From positions 186,001-250,000 of the forward strand of contig JAQXDZ010000081.1 of assembly GCA_029251085.1 (NCBI GenBank): a DNA stretch of 64,000 nucleotides. The letters are read 5' to 3'. Origin of the DNA: Mariniblastus sp. Lineage in GTDB: Bacteria; Planctomycetota; Planctomycetia; Pirellulales; Pirellulaceae. Shown piece after piece: positions 55,101 through 63,047 of the stretch (within the stretch, counting starts at the first letter, position 1; every line of letters begins with the position of its first letter). Under the pieces are notes generated by a model, which did not search any database, had not been told where the DNA came from, and saw only the letters and a program-made list of their open reading frames with translations. A program made the position numbers and the translations under genes.

Positions 55101-55421
55101 GCCCCCGACTACATCGAACAATCTTCGGCATCACAAGATGCCCCCAAAGGTGGGCTCCGCGCCTATCTTGGAAGTGTCCCAGCCTATGGCGAGGACGTCG
55201 TCGGAGTCAAACTTTCAGATGTAACCAAAGGTGCTCCAGCAGATAAAGCAGGAATCAAAGGCGGCGACATTATCGTTGAACTTGCTGGTAAAAGCATTGA
55301 AAACATCTACGACTATACCGCGATCATCGATGCCATAAAAATCGGAGAAGAAACATCCGTCACCGTTCTCCGGAACGGCAAACGGATTGAATTAAAAATC
55401 ACTCCCGGTTCACGGCAATAG
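52152..55421 (+). CDS. PD40-PA-M28 peptidase-PDZ lipoprotein
   Basis: The 1089-residue protein has a lipoprotein-type leader (LILAGLLSLSFLSCAPAPAQ), TolB/PD40 propeller repeats (about 60-380, e.g. YFSPDGSLLAFQSERR and GSYSPDGKLIAFASNR), a PA-like domain (about 480-680), a zinc M28 aminopeptidase, and a C-terminal PDZ domain (about 1005-1089, GVKLSDVTKGAPADKAGIKG). M28 metal residues lie in VIVGAHIDHLG, FGADDNASGVAAM, GWSGEELGLYGS, NMDMVGR and GSHTDYHTPRDTPE. An extra segment of about 100 residues sits within the M28 domain. It is probably an exported peptidase tethered to a membrane. The gene stands alone. Confidence 0.93.
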   Translation: MITFIRPIANQQSALALILAGLLSLSFLSCAPAPAQEVGSDSSEAKGVQETKFISNARQLTFEGKRAGEGYFSPDGSLLAFQSERRIDNPFFQIYLLDFESGDVEPISPGYGKTTCAWVHPNNNLVLYSSTQADPKAKAKQKEEIEFRESGQARRYSWDYDETYEIFSYDRNSKEYQKLTNELGYDAEGSYSPDGKLIAFASNRNGYSQPLTAEQKKNFETDPAYMMDIFIMNSDGSNVRQLTDVPGYDGGPFFSPDGKRICWRRFSESGATAEIMTMNIDGSDQKQLTNIGAMSWAPFYHPSGEYLIFTTNRHGFGNFELYLVATDGKSPPVRVTDTDGFDGLASFTPDGKKLTWTSTRNSKKESQIYLADWNHETASEALSANRTSDNQWSPEEKSAFDTGLNAAQQASAGFDPRDIMRHVDYLCRKELGGRMTGSAGERKATAYVAAYLDHLGLKPAGDNGTWFQKFDFPNGVEMGPKNQLELTLGENTESLKVNQDWRPLSFSGNLQIDPTEIVFAGYGIVAPQQGEEEEYDSYVHLDVKDKWVFVYRFLPENVSPERRRFFKTHAELHKKIFHARQQGAKGVIVVSGPNSQVREQLVPLRNDFSPSGSSIAAISVTDEVGQKILEAAGKDIQKLQNRLDDGSPVMGFNLEGSKLKTEIDIEKITGQGRNVVGRLLAGDTPSEDAVIVGAHIDHLGAGKSGSSLAKQDEQNNIHFGADDNASGVAAMLEIAEYLVSQQRSGKLKLKRDVIFAGWSGEELGLYGSANYVKSLQPTETPATQDASHDFVLGVDANGAILLNGETAKTDEISESLKFIAKNYPDFEIQIEAHPEAKTKVVTELSEMVKSLGAKKVTLNSKDPKAGASRPSTGIIAALNMDMVGRLTDQLVLQGVSSSSFWPSVIESKNAVVGLPVTLSNETDLPTDASSFYRGGIPILSAFTGSHTDYHTPRDTPEKLNYPDAARIARLMGLITRSLATTDQAPDYIEQSSASQDAPKGGLRAYLGSVPAYGEDVVGVKLSDVTKGAPADKAGIKGGDIIVELAGKSIENIYDYTAIIDAIKIGEETSVTVLRNGKRIELKITPGSRQ

Positions 55422-55593
55422 AGAAACCTTTGGCTTGCGTTCCACCAATGGGTAACCAACGGCTAAGAAATGATGCTGCTAAACTTTCAACACGTTTTTT
55501 GAAAACTGCTTGTCGTCAGTGCTTTGAGACATCTGCGATTGGCAACATGATGGGTCACTCGCTGCAAATATACACGCAACTCGAAAACTACTG

Positions 55594-57204
55594 ATGAGCA
55601 AAAAGAAACGAAAACCCAAGCCCAGCCCCGCTAGTCCCAAACCGAAATCAAATACTGACAAACGGACCAATGCAGGATCGGCTGAACGGTCCGAATCCAA
55701 TGTCTCAAGGTACATTTCGTTTGGATTGTTGCTTGGTGTAATTGCGATCGTTGGCCTTCTGTTTTACGAGGTCATGGCTCACTTTCTAATCCCGCTGTTC
55801 CTCTCGGCGATTCTTGTGGTTGTATTTCGACCGCTGCATCGCTGGATTATCAATAAGTCGGGTGGGCGGGAAAAACTAGCCGCTGCGTTGACGACTCTTA
55901 GCGTGTTACTCACCGTACTGGCCCCGCTGACAGTCATATTTTTCATGGCAGCGATCGAAGGGAAGCAAGTCTACAACGACTTCAACGCAACAAAAATCAC
56001 CGACGGCTTTTACCAAGTTCGATCCGATTTAAAACTGGACATGCCTTGCAAGAATGAATTGCGAAAAATCGGAACAGAACTAACTGCTTTAAAATCGTCG
56101 ACGTCGTTTTCCCCGACCGACGAAGATCGATTCCAAATTAGCCTTTTTGAAATTGAAGAGGCTGGAAAAAAGCTGGCTCGCGTGACGGGACGAGACTGGC
56201 CAATTCGAGGTGAACTCGATGAAACTCCACTCGAATCCCGCTCAACCTGGGATTTGTTCGCCGCAGATCTAATTGAAGCGCGGACCCTGCACGAAGCGAT
56301 CCCAGCAGCTTCAATCGAGACCGGCCAAAGTCGCAATCAGGCAATCGTCAACTATCACGAAAAAATCAATCAGACCGTCACTCATTTCAATCTATTTGAA
56401 TCCGAACTACTCGGCGGAAAGGCAAGAGCTTGGCTAATTAAACTGGTTAATCCCTCCGACGAGGAATCAAAATCTTACGCCAACTCAGTGGTTGGATTCC
56501 TCCAAGATAAATTACTTCAATTAACGGGAGCTGGTGTTAGCTACGCAGGCAATCTGCTTGTCGGCGCCGCGATCATGGTCATTGGGCTCTACTTTTTCCT
56601 GCTGGACGGACCGCGACTGATTGAAGCCTTCAAAGGCCTTTCCCCAATCGATGACGCACACGAACAAGAACTTGTCGCCGAGTTCGGAACGGTCAGTCGG
56701 GCCGTCGTTGTCGCGACACTCGCCTCGGCACTGGCTCAAGGACTGCTGGCTGGAATTGGCTTTTACTTCACTGGCTTCGATTCAGTTTTTCTGCTGACCG
56801 TCGTCTCTGCCATGTTAGCAATGGTTCCCTTCGTGGGCGCAGCTGCTGTTTGGATCCCATGCTGCTTTTATTTACTCTTTTTCGATAGCAACGTCACAGC
56901 CGCAATCGGTTTAGGGATTTATGGGATCGCTTTCATTTCGATGGCTGACAACGTGATCAAACCCTACATCTTGCACGGCCAATCTAACATCCATCCGCTC
57001 TTCGCTCTGCTGAGTGTTCTCGGCGGAGTTTCCACTCTCGGCCCCATCGGGATCGTTATTGGGCCAATGGTGGTCGCCTTCCTGCAGACGCTCCTCAAGA
57101 TTCTTCAACGTGAGATGACTCATCTCGATCAAATCACAAGCCCGCCAGTGCTGTCTTCGGAACCGTCAGGGAACTTGCCCAACGAAACCCAAAAAAGCAA
57201 CTAA
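55594..57204 (+). CDS. AI-2E family permease (UPF0118/PerM)
   Basis: The 536-residue protein has a Lys/Pro-rich N-terminus, then the AI-2E family topology: three helices (FGLLLGVIAIVGLLFYEVMA, FLIPLFLSAILVVVFRPLHR, TTLSVLLTVLAPLTVIFFMA), a long extracytoplasmic segment, and a C-terminal group with ALAQGLLAGIGFYFTGFDSV and VLGGVSTLGPIGIVIGPMVV. The family includes exporters of quorum signals and Na+/H+-type permeases; the substrate is not known. Typical members have about 350 residues, and here the loop between helices 3 and 4 is longer by about 100-150 residues. Confidence 0.9.
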   Translation: MSKKKRKPKPSPASPKPKSNTDKRTNAGSAERSESNVSRYISFGLLLGVIAIVGLLFYEVMAHFLIPLFLSAILVVVFRPLHRWIINKSGGREKLAAALTTLSVLLTVLAPLTVIFFMAAIEGKQVYNDFNATKITDGFYQVRSDLKLDMPCKNELRKIGTELTALKSSTSFSPTDEDRFQISLFEIEEAGKKLARVTGRDWPIRGELDETPLESRSTWDLFAADLIEARTLHEAIPAASIETGQSRNQAIVNYHEKINQTVTHFNLFESELLGGKARAWLIKLVNPSDEESKSYANSVVGFLQDKLLQLTGAGVSYAGNLLVGAAIMVIGLYFFLLDGPRLIEAFKGLSPIDDAHEQELVAEFGTVSRAVVVATLASALAQGLLAGIGFYFTGFDSVFLLTVVSAMLAMVPFVGAAAVWIPCCFYLLFFDSNVTAAIGLGIYGIAFISMADNVIKPYILHGQSNIHPLFALLSVLGGVSTLGPIGIVIGPMVVAFLQTLLKILQREMTHLDQITSPPVLSSEPSGNLPNETQKSN

Positions 57205-57298
57205 AATCGGCTTCACCCAAACCTACAAGGGCACAGAGGTGCATCCCTTGGGTCGTGAGCAGAGAGAAGACGCCAGGCTTCTGCCTTAATGAGTTTGT

Positions 57299-57763
57299 TT
57301 ACTGGGAAGATTCCCAATACTGAATCACACTTGAACGATTAATTAAATAGGGAACGATTGGATCAAATCGACGCCCACACTGACTGATGCCATTACAAAT
57401 CTCATCCGACGTCACCCAAAAATTGTCGCCCTGACGTTCGAGTTTTGAAACAACGTCTTTACGGTACACTTCCACGTTAAAGAACGAGACCGCAACGCGA
57501 CTCTTTTGGAAGTGACCAGGAACCCGGTCGACAAACTCCAGATTCATCTGAGCCATATTGGAAACAAGAAAGTCCCGTTTTCGATCCAACCAAAGCGACC
57601 ATGCCACTTCGCGAACCGTCGTCTCACGAAATGACTCGTTTTCGAGTCTTTCACCGATAATAAAATTCAATTGTTTGGTTGCCGGATCTAGCCGCGCAAG
57701 CCACTTAAGTTTTTCGTTATAAGTCTTGCGAATTAACGCAACCGACAAACAAACATCAATCAT
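57299..57763 (-). CDS. Degenerate Nudix-like protein
   Basis: The 154-residue soluble protein contains GERLENESFRETTVREVAW at residues 37-55. This fits the start of the Nudix box (G-x5-E-x7-R-E-V), but the following Glu-Glu pair that binds the metal is replaced by Trp-Ser. The remaining sequence is beta-rich, ending RRFDPIVPYLINRSSVIQYW. It is probably a Nudix-fold protein without hydrolase activity, or a separate family with chance similarity. It is a single gene between two plus-strand genes. Confidence 0.6.
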   Translation of the reverse strand: MIDVCLSVALIRKTYNEKLKWLARLDPATKQLNFIIGERLENESFRETTVREVAWSLWLDRKRDFLVSNMAQMNLEFVDRVPGHFQKSRVAVSFFNVEVYRKDVVSKLERQGDNFWVTSDEICNGISQCGRRFDPIVPYLINRSSVIQYWESSQ

Positions 57764-58017
57764 AAATCCACCCCATTGCTTCCTGCGCTCCCAAAATCCT
57801 GTTTACATCTTAATTTGGTAAACCGATTTTTGTAAAGAGAACGTCACGGTGAAACGATTGTGAATTCGCCAATAAAACGACGGGTAATCGATCGCAGCGC
57901 TGTTAGTTAGAAGACATTGGTAGTCTGCCTTTTGTTCAACCGTTCAGTGCTACGACCGTACCGAGGAAGTTGGTCGACTAACCGCCGCCCGAATGAATAT
58001 AACTAAGCTAAAAATAA

Positions 58018-58464
58018 ATGCCTCTAACCATTTCTAATCGATCGACGGAAGCAGACGTTCGGTCTTGGCTGAACAACAACGGCTTTGTTGGAAAGACCGC
58101 TAAATTTGAAGAACTAGAGCTTCACGCGATCCAACGGCCAGGTTGGGTTCAGGTTTTCAGATTCTGCGCAAGGGTCAAATACCGCCCACTCGACAATGCC
58201 AGCATTGAACCGGACGGCGACGAGGTTGCCGACTGGCAGGAGGTATTCGGCGTGGCATTAGATGATGAACGTGAGAGAAAGCAAAACAAGAAAACACAGA
58301 TTTGGCTTTTCAATGATCCGATTGAGCAAAAAGAAAAACTCAATTTAATTTCGACTGACTTTCTAATTTGTAAAAAAGGGCAGAATGGGGAACTGCTTGG
58401 AACCGTTCTCTTTCTTTTAGTTGTTGTGTCGGTGGCAATCTTCTTATTAAGTTGGTTCCAGTAA
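58018..58464 (+). CDS. Tail-anchored protein of unknown function
   Basis: The 148-residue protein has a soluble N-terminal domain of about 120 residues (ADVRSWLNNNGFVGKTAKFE; QVFRFCARVKYRPLDN) and a single hydrophobic C-terminal helix (LLGTVLFLLVVVSVAIFLLS) followed by WFQ. It is thus probably anchored in the inner membrane with the domain in the cytoplasm. No family is recognised. It precedes the DUF1499 gene by 67 bases and may be co-transcribed. Confidence 0.65.
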   Translation: MPLTISNRSTEADVRSWLNNNGFVGKTAKFEELELHAIQRPGWVQVFRFCARVKYRPLDNASIEPDGDEVADWQEVFGVALDDERERKQNKKTQIWLFNDPIEQKEKLNLISTDFLICKKGQNGELLGTVLFLLVVVSVAIFLLSWFQ

Positions 58465-58531
58465 CGATTCGGATAAATTATCTTTTTCGTACCATAAGAA
58501 CTCATTTTATTTACCCCGAAACACCGCCAAG

Positions 58532-59044
58532 ATGAATTCAAGCGCCGATCCGCCAGCGAAAAAGAAAACTCGCGTTCGCTTTTCTTTATCCCGAATCACT
58601 CGTAATCTTCTTACGGTGATGGTTTTGTCTTTAATCGGTCTATTCGCCATTAGCATGACTTCTAAACAACCCGACAACTTAGGTGTCACCGCCGGCCAAC
58701 TCGCCGCTTGTCCAGATACCCCCAACTGTGTGTCGACTCAAGCGGCAGACCCTGGAAAGAGAATGGACCCGATTGCGTTCAGCGGCACTCCCTCCGAAGC
58801 AATTTCCAAAATTAAACAAGCAATCAAATTAAATTGGCCTAGAGCTACGCTAATTAGTGAGACGGAATACTATTTGCATTATGAATTCAAATCATTAATC
58901 TTTCGGTTCATTGACGATGTGGAGTTCTTCGTTGATGATGAAACTTCAGTCATCCAATTTCGCTCAGCCTCGCGAGTCGGTCACTCAGATCTCGGAGTCA
59001 ATCGCAAGCGAATGAACCAGTTAGTCAAGAGTATAAAGCCATGA
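58532..59044 (+). CDS. DUF1499 family protein
   Basis: The 170-residue protein has an N-terminal membrane helix ([18 protein letters not shown]) and a DUF1499 domain with its opening motif [20 protein letters not shown], then [20 protein letters not shown] and [20 protein letters not shown]. The family is widespread and of unknown function. The last bases overlap the start of msrB (ATGA), so the two are translated together. Pairing with MsrB suggests a role in the cell envelope under oxidative conditions, which is inference. Confidence 0.9.
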   Translation: MNSSADPPAKKKTRVRFSLSRITRNLLTVMVLSLIGLFAISMTSKQPDNLGVTAGQLAACPDTPNCVSTQAADPGKRMDPIAFSGTPSEAISKIKQAIKLNWPRATLISETEYYLHYEFKSLIFRFIDDVEFFVDDETSVIQFRSASRVGHSDLGVNRKRMNQLVKSIKP

Positions 59045-59643
59045 CCCAAAATAAAATCATCGGAACCGGATTCTTAGTCTCCCTGCTCATCGCGTTGGTC
59101 TTCTATTTAACTAATCAACCGGTCAAGAAAGAAGAAACCGGAACCGTGAGTGTGACTAAAACTCCCGTCACGGCGAATCCTGATACTGCGAATCCAGATA
59201 CCGCAACTCCTAAAACAGAGGTTGTCGAGAAAGAGAAAAAAATGCCTGCTGAGTACAACAAACTTACCGCTTTCGAAGCAAGTGTGATTCTTGACAAAGG
59301 AACGGAGCGCCCGAATACGGGAGAATACAACGCGACGACCGAATCAGGTGTGTACGCCTGCCGCAGATGCAACGCCAAACTTTACCGCTCTGGTGACAAA
59401 TTTGAGGCACACTGTGGATGGCCAAGTTTTGACGACGAGATCCCGGGAGCCGTCCGAAGAGAAGTTGACGCCGATGGATATCGAGTGGAAATTTTATGTC
59501 AAAATTGCGACGGCCATCTTGGTCACGTTTTTGAAGGCGAGCGGAAGACTGAGAAAAACATTCGGCATTGCGTGAACTCGGTTTCTTTGAAATTTTTCCC
59601 AGAAGGCACTGAACCACCAGCGATGATCGTAAAAGCAAAGTGA
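59041..59643 (+). CDS. msrB: Peptide methionine (R)-S-oxide reductase, membrane-anchored
   Basis: MsrB reduces the R form of methionine sulfoxide in proteins. The 200-residue protein has an N-terminal membrane helix ([16 protein letters not shown]), a Thr/Pro-rich linker with a repeated NPDTA unit, and an MsrB domain with zinc pairs in [11 protein letters not shown] and [13 protein letters not shown], the substrate loop HCGWPSFD, and the catalytic cysteine in RHCVNSVSL. All key residues are present. The anchor places it on the outer face of the inner membrane. It overlaps the DUF1499 gene. Confidence 0.95.
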   Translation: MTQNKIIGTGFLVSLLIALVFYLTNQPVKKEETGTVSVTKTPVTANPDTANPDTATPKTEVVEKEKKMPAEYNKLTAFEASVILDKGTERPNTGEYNATTESGVYACRRCNAKLYRSGDKFEAHCGWPSFDDEIPGAVRREVDADGYRVEILCQNCDGHLGHVFEGERKTEKNIRHCVNSVSLKFFPEGTEPPAMIVKAK

Positions 59644-59645
59644 CT

Positions 59646-60134
59646 TTACCGCTCGTTGGTCGCTTCGGCCAGGCACTTTACCGAGTCACCACAATGTATC
59701 GTGCCGTCCTGAATAACGGTTGCGGTAACTCCGCCATGACCACGCATTGCGTTGTATCCACCACCTCCAAGGTTTTCTTCCATGCGACTGCAGGGGGGGC
59801 AGTTTCCCGTGACTTCAAGAATCGCCCCGCCGATTTGAATTCGCCTCTTTTTGAGAGCTTGTAAATTGATGCCCGAGACGACAACATTACGTCTCAGCAT
59901 TCCAGGGTCGATCGCTTCGATTTTCAAAATACTTTCAACGGTCGCGATGTGTTCTTGCTGGATCAAGGTCACCATTCTTGGCCCGCCGGCCTTACCTCGG
60001 TAACGATCTCCAACAAGGCCTTCCATACTTACGTCTACTGATGGCAGAACATTCAAGGGCTCGCGACGCCCTGGTCGCACACCGATCCACTCCACTTTCC
60101 CCACCTGCGGCATCGTCGCCAACAACTGTTTCAT
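59646..60134 (-). CDS. MOSC domain protein
   Basis: From ATG 60134 the 162-residue protein is a stand-alone MOSC domain: EWIGVRPGRREPLNVLPSVD, EGLVGDRYRGKAGG, RMVTLIQQEHIATVES, and the conserved cysteine segment TGNCPPCSRMEENLGGGGYN then AMRGHGGVTATVI. MOSC proteins bind molybdenum cofactor or handle sulfur. The frame is open to 60209 but the extra part is not family-like. The stop lies 2 bases from the msrB stop on the other strand. Confidence 0.88.
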   Translation of the reverse strand: MKQLLATMPQVGKVEWIGVRPGRREPLNVLPSVDVSMEGLVGDRYRGKAGGPRMVTLIQQEHIATVESILKIEAIDPGMLRRNVVVSGINLQALKKRRIQIGGAILEVTGNCPPCSRMEENLGGGGYNAMRGHGGVTATVIQDGTIHCGDSVKCLAEATNER

Positions 60135-60439
60135 TTCCAGGCTCACAGCATTTCCTACATTTCGCTTTTTGATCTTCAAAAGATCGCAATTCACAAGACC
60201 GCACTTCAAACGTTTGATCTACCTGCTCCCATGATAAAGAAATTCGGAGCTCGGCAACAGCAGCAAGACAAACGCCGCAATCGCTGATTAGCCCCCCTCA
60301 AGCAGCATTCGAGCAATCCAATCTTTGATCCACATCGTGGTTCAAAGGGACTGCGGCAAGAATTTTCGAAAGTGAAACTTGTGCCGTTTGACCGGAATTG
60401 CGACAATTTGAAAAATCGAACGCAACACTGGTAAATACT
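60135..60439. other. Divergent intergenic region
   Basis: About 305 bases between the MOSC gene and ilvE, likely with a promoter for each. No leader peptide, T-box or other attenuator was recognised before ilvE. Confidence 0.4.
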
Positions 60440-61363
60440 ATGAAAAACAGCAAGTACATCTGGATGAACGGCGAGATGGTTCCGTGGGAAAACGCTACCG
60501 TTCATGTCATGTCACACGCACTCCATTATGGCTCAAGCGTGTTTGAAGGAATTCGCTGCTACGCGACCCCCAACGGGCGATGCATCTTCCGACTCAACGC
60601 TCACATCAAACGTTTTTTTAATTCTGCCAAATTATATCGCTACCCCCTCTCTTTTTCTATTTCCGAAATCGAAATGGGGTGTCGCGATTCCATCACTAAA
60701 AACGATCTTGAGACAGCCTACATTCGTCCGCTCGCATTTCTGGGAGCAGGCTCTCTCGGTGTAGTGCCCAACGAAGACGTCCCGACTGAGGTCATCATCG
60801 CGGCGATGGAATTTGGAACTTATCTTGGCGAAGAAGGGCTGAAAAACGGAATCGATGTTTGCGTTTCTTCCTGGGCCAGAACCACCAGTGCAGCATTGCC
60901 AGTCTTATCAAAAGCTGGTGGACATTATCTCAACGCACAACTCATCGGAGGTGAAGCGAGGAGAAATGGTTTTGCCGAAGGCATCTCGGTAACCGCGCGG
61001 GGGACGGTCAGCGAAGGGTCAGCTGAGAATATTTTTGTTGTCCGAGATGGTAAAATTTTCACGCCGCCACTCTCCGCTGCGATTCTCGACGGAATCACTC
61101 GCGACGCCGTTATAACGCTGGCGCGACACCTCAATTTCGAAGTGATCGAACAAGAAATTCCACGGGAACTACTCTACGTCGCTGACGAAATTTTCTTGAC
61201 AGGAACTGCTGCCGAAGTCACCCCCGTAAGGAGCGTGGATCGCATGGAAATTGGCTGCGGCTCCCGTGGACCAATCACTGAAGCACTGCAAAATGCCTTC
61301 TTTGGCCTATTTGACGGGACCACGCAGGACCAATGGAACTGGCTGGACTCGGTCGAATCTTAA
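60440..61363 (+). CDS. ilvE: Branched-chain amino acid aminotransferase
   Basis: IlvE performs the last step of leucine, isoleucine and valine synthesis, moving an amino group from glutamate with PLP. The 307-residue protein matches the class IV family: YIWMNGEMVPWENATVHVMS, HALHYGSSVFEGIRCY, the PLP lysine in SKAGGHYLNAQLIGGEARRN, GTVSEGSAENIFVVRDGKIF and FLTGTAAEVTPV. The ATG at 60440 is the usual start; the frame is open to 60398. Confidence 0.95.
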   Translation: MKNSKYIWMNGEMVPWENATVHVMSHALHYGSSVFEGIRCYATPNGRCIFRLNAHIKRFFNSAKLYRYPLSFSISEIEMGCRDSITKNDLETAYIRPLAFLGAGSLGVVPNEDVPTEVIIAAMEFGTYLGEEGLKNGIDVCVSSWARTTSAALPVLSKAGGHYLNAQLIGGEARRNGFAEGISVTARGTVSEGSAENIFVVRDGKIFTPPLSAAILDGITRDAVITLARHLNFEVIEQEIPRELLYVADEIFLTGTAAEVTPVRSVDRMEIGCGSRGPITEALQNAFFGLFDGTTQDQWNWLDSVES

Positions 61364-61393
61364 CCGGCGGCTCAGCCTTTCAACGGGTCCCGA

Positions 61394-62608
61394 TCAGGCA
61401 GCAAATCGGCGTGGGTAATTCCTCTCTGCATCGCTGGCCAAGTCTTGAATGGTTGGTCGGCGCTGGCGTTGTGTCTTCGCAGGAATCATCGATCGCATCG
61501 ATTCCAGTTTCCCAAAACACAACATCCGATCTCCCGCTTCCAACCGGCGTTTCAATCGCGGATTGGGAATCACCGTCGTACCACGGTAAAGAGTTAACAC
61601 GTTAATGTCTTGCTCCAATAACCCTGATTCGTCAATGGTCTTTCCAACGAACTCTGACCCTTCGGGAACGTGTATCTCGGTAACGCCATACCCCTGGCTA
61701 ACGGTCAACCGTTGTCGAATATCGATTTCGGGGAAGTCAACTTGTGCAGCCAAATAATCGATGACCGCTCCTGCGATATCGAGCTGTGTACAGCGCTCAA
61801 TTCCTTCCAAACCAGGCGATGAATTAACCTCCATGATTTGCGGTCCGCAAGCCGATTCGAGCATATCCACTCCAGCTACCCGCAGGCCCATTATTTGAGC
61901 CGCTCGAACCGCAGTTCTCTCTTGTTCCGGTGTCAAATCGACAGCTTCGGTTCTCCCCCCGCGATGGACATTACTGCGAAACTCATTTCCCATTGCAATT
62001 CGGCGCATTGCGGCGACTACACGATCTCCGACAACAAACGCTCGAATGTCTTGCCCACGACTTTCAGAAACAAATTTCTGAACCAAGACGTTTTGCCGCG
62101 TGCTCTGCATCGTTTCGATGATTGCTTCGGCAACCTTTTCTGTTTCCGCAAGAATCACTCCGACCCCTTGCGTACCTTCCAGCAACTTGATGACCACCGG
62201 AGCTCCGCCGATCCGCTCGATAGCCGGAAGCACATCCGTGCGGTTTTTCACAAACGTTGTTTGCGGCATCCCGATCTGATGCCTGCTTAAAATTTGCAAC
62301 GCTCTTAATTTATCTCTCGAATTGGCGATTCCATGAGAACTATTGGCGGAAAAAACATCCATCTGTTCAAACTGCCTGACCACCGCCGTTCCAAATCGAG
62401 TGATCGAAGCAGCGATCCGGGGAATGATCGCATCAAATTCGCCTAAACGCTGAGATTGATAAAACAACTGTGGGTTGCATTCAGCTAAATCAATGGAAAA
62501 CTTGAGCGTGTCGAGAATCTCTATCTCGTGCGCTCTCGCTTTGGCGGATTCGACCAATCTTCGCGTGCTATAACAGGTTGGCTGGCGTGAGATTATCGCG
62601 AGCTTCAT
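61394..62608 (-). CDS. RimK-type ATP-grasp ligase fused to an RCK_C domain
   Basis: From ATG 62608 the 404-residue protein has a RimK-like ATP-grasp ligase (about 1-300): MKLAIISRQP, NSRDKLRALQILSRHQIGMP, VVIKLLEGTQGVGVILAE, VQKFVSESRGQDIRAFVVGD and the metal-binding PQIMEVNSSPGLEGIE. The C-terminal 80-90 residues (GYGVTEIHVPEGSEFVGKTI; LTLYRGTTVIPNPRLKRRLE, then GDRMLCFG) match the RCK_C/TrkA-C domain, which binds small ligands in transporters. RimK enzymes add amino acids such as glutamate to peptides or proteins. The regulatory domain fusion is unusual for RimK and suggests ligand control. Confidence 0.85.
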   Translation of the reverse strand: MKLAIISRQPTCYSTRRLVESAKARAHEIEILDTLKFSIDLAECNPQLFYQSQRLGEFDAIIPRIAASITRFGTAVVRQFEQMDVFSANSSHGIANSRDKLRALQILSRHQIGMPQTTFVKNRTDVLPAIERIGGAPVVIKLLEGTQGVGVILAETEKVAEAIIETMQSTRQNVLVQKFVSESRGQDIRAFVVGDRVVAAMRRIAMGNEFRSNVHRGGRTEAVDLTPEQERTAVRAAQIMGLRVAGVDMLESACGPQIMEVNSSPGLEGIERCTQLDIAGAVIDYLAAQVDFPEIDIRQRLTVSQGYGVTEIHVPEGSEFVGKTIDESGLLEQDINVLTLYRGTTVIPNPRLKRRLEAGDRMLCFGKLESMRSMIPAKTQRQRRPTIQDLASDAERNYPRRFAA

Positions 62609-62819
62609 TCGAGAAAGCGTCCGGAAAGTTCGAAATTGCAACGGAAACAGGCTGGGAAATCACGCAACGGAAAGACTCTTGGCTTGGTTCAAATACAAAT
62701 CATGTCCTTGATTTCCTTTATCCTGTTCGTCTGCCAAATGGCCTATTCTTGAACGGAATACTCAAAACGTTTTATCAATCAAAAAAAATTGGCATCGCCT
62801 AAATACTCAAACCAAAAGA

Positions 62820-63041
62820 TCAATAGTGAGGAGGCACTTCATCCTCCGCTTTCCGTTCCGACTCAGACTCCGAACTAGCCCGCAGACGACTCTCCAAACG
62901 CTCGATGATTAGTCTCATTTTTTCTAGTCGCTGAACATTTTCCAGCACCACTTCGTTCAACGATTCGTAATCATTTTGCAAGTGCATCATCGAACTTTCC
63001 AATTCGGTAATGCGTTTTCTATTCCTCTCACTCTGGTCCAT
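62820..63041 (-). CDS. slyX: SlyX family protein
   Basis: The 73-residue protein is a coiled coil (ITELESSMMHLQNDYESLNE, VVLENVQRLEKMRLIIERLE) and ends with PPHY, the characteristic end of SlyX. SlyX has no settled function. It begins 6 bases after the permease gene on the same strand, so it is the last gene of that unit. Confidence 0.87.
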   Translation of the reverse strand: MDQSERNRKRITELESSMMHLQNDYESLNEVVLENVQRLEKMRLIIERLESRLRASSESESERKAEDEVPPHY

Positions 63042-63047
63042 TCTATT

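Noticed and set aside
57225..57262. Hairpin CAAGGG/CCCTTG after the AI-2E permease gene
   Set aside because: No T run on either strand and an internal mismatch; too weak to call as a terminator.
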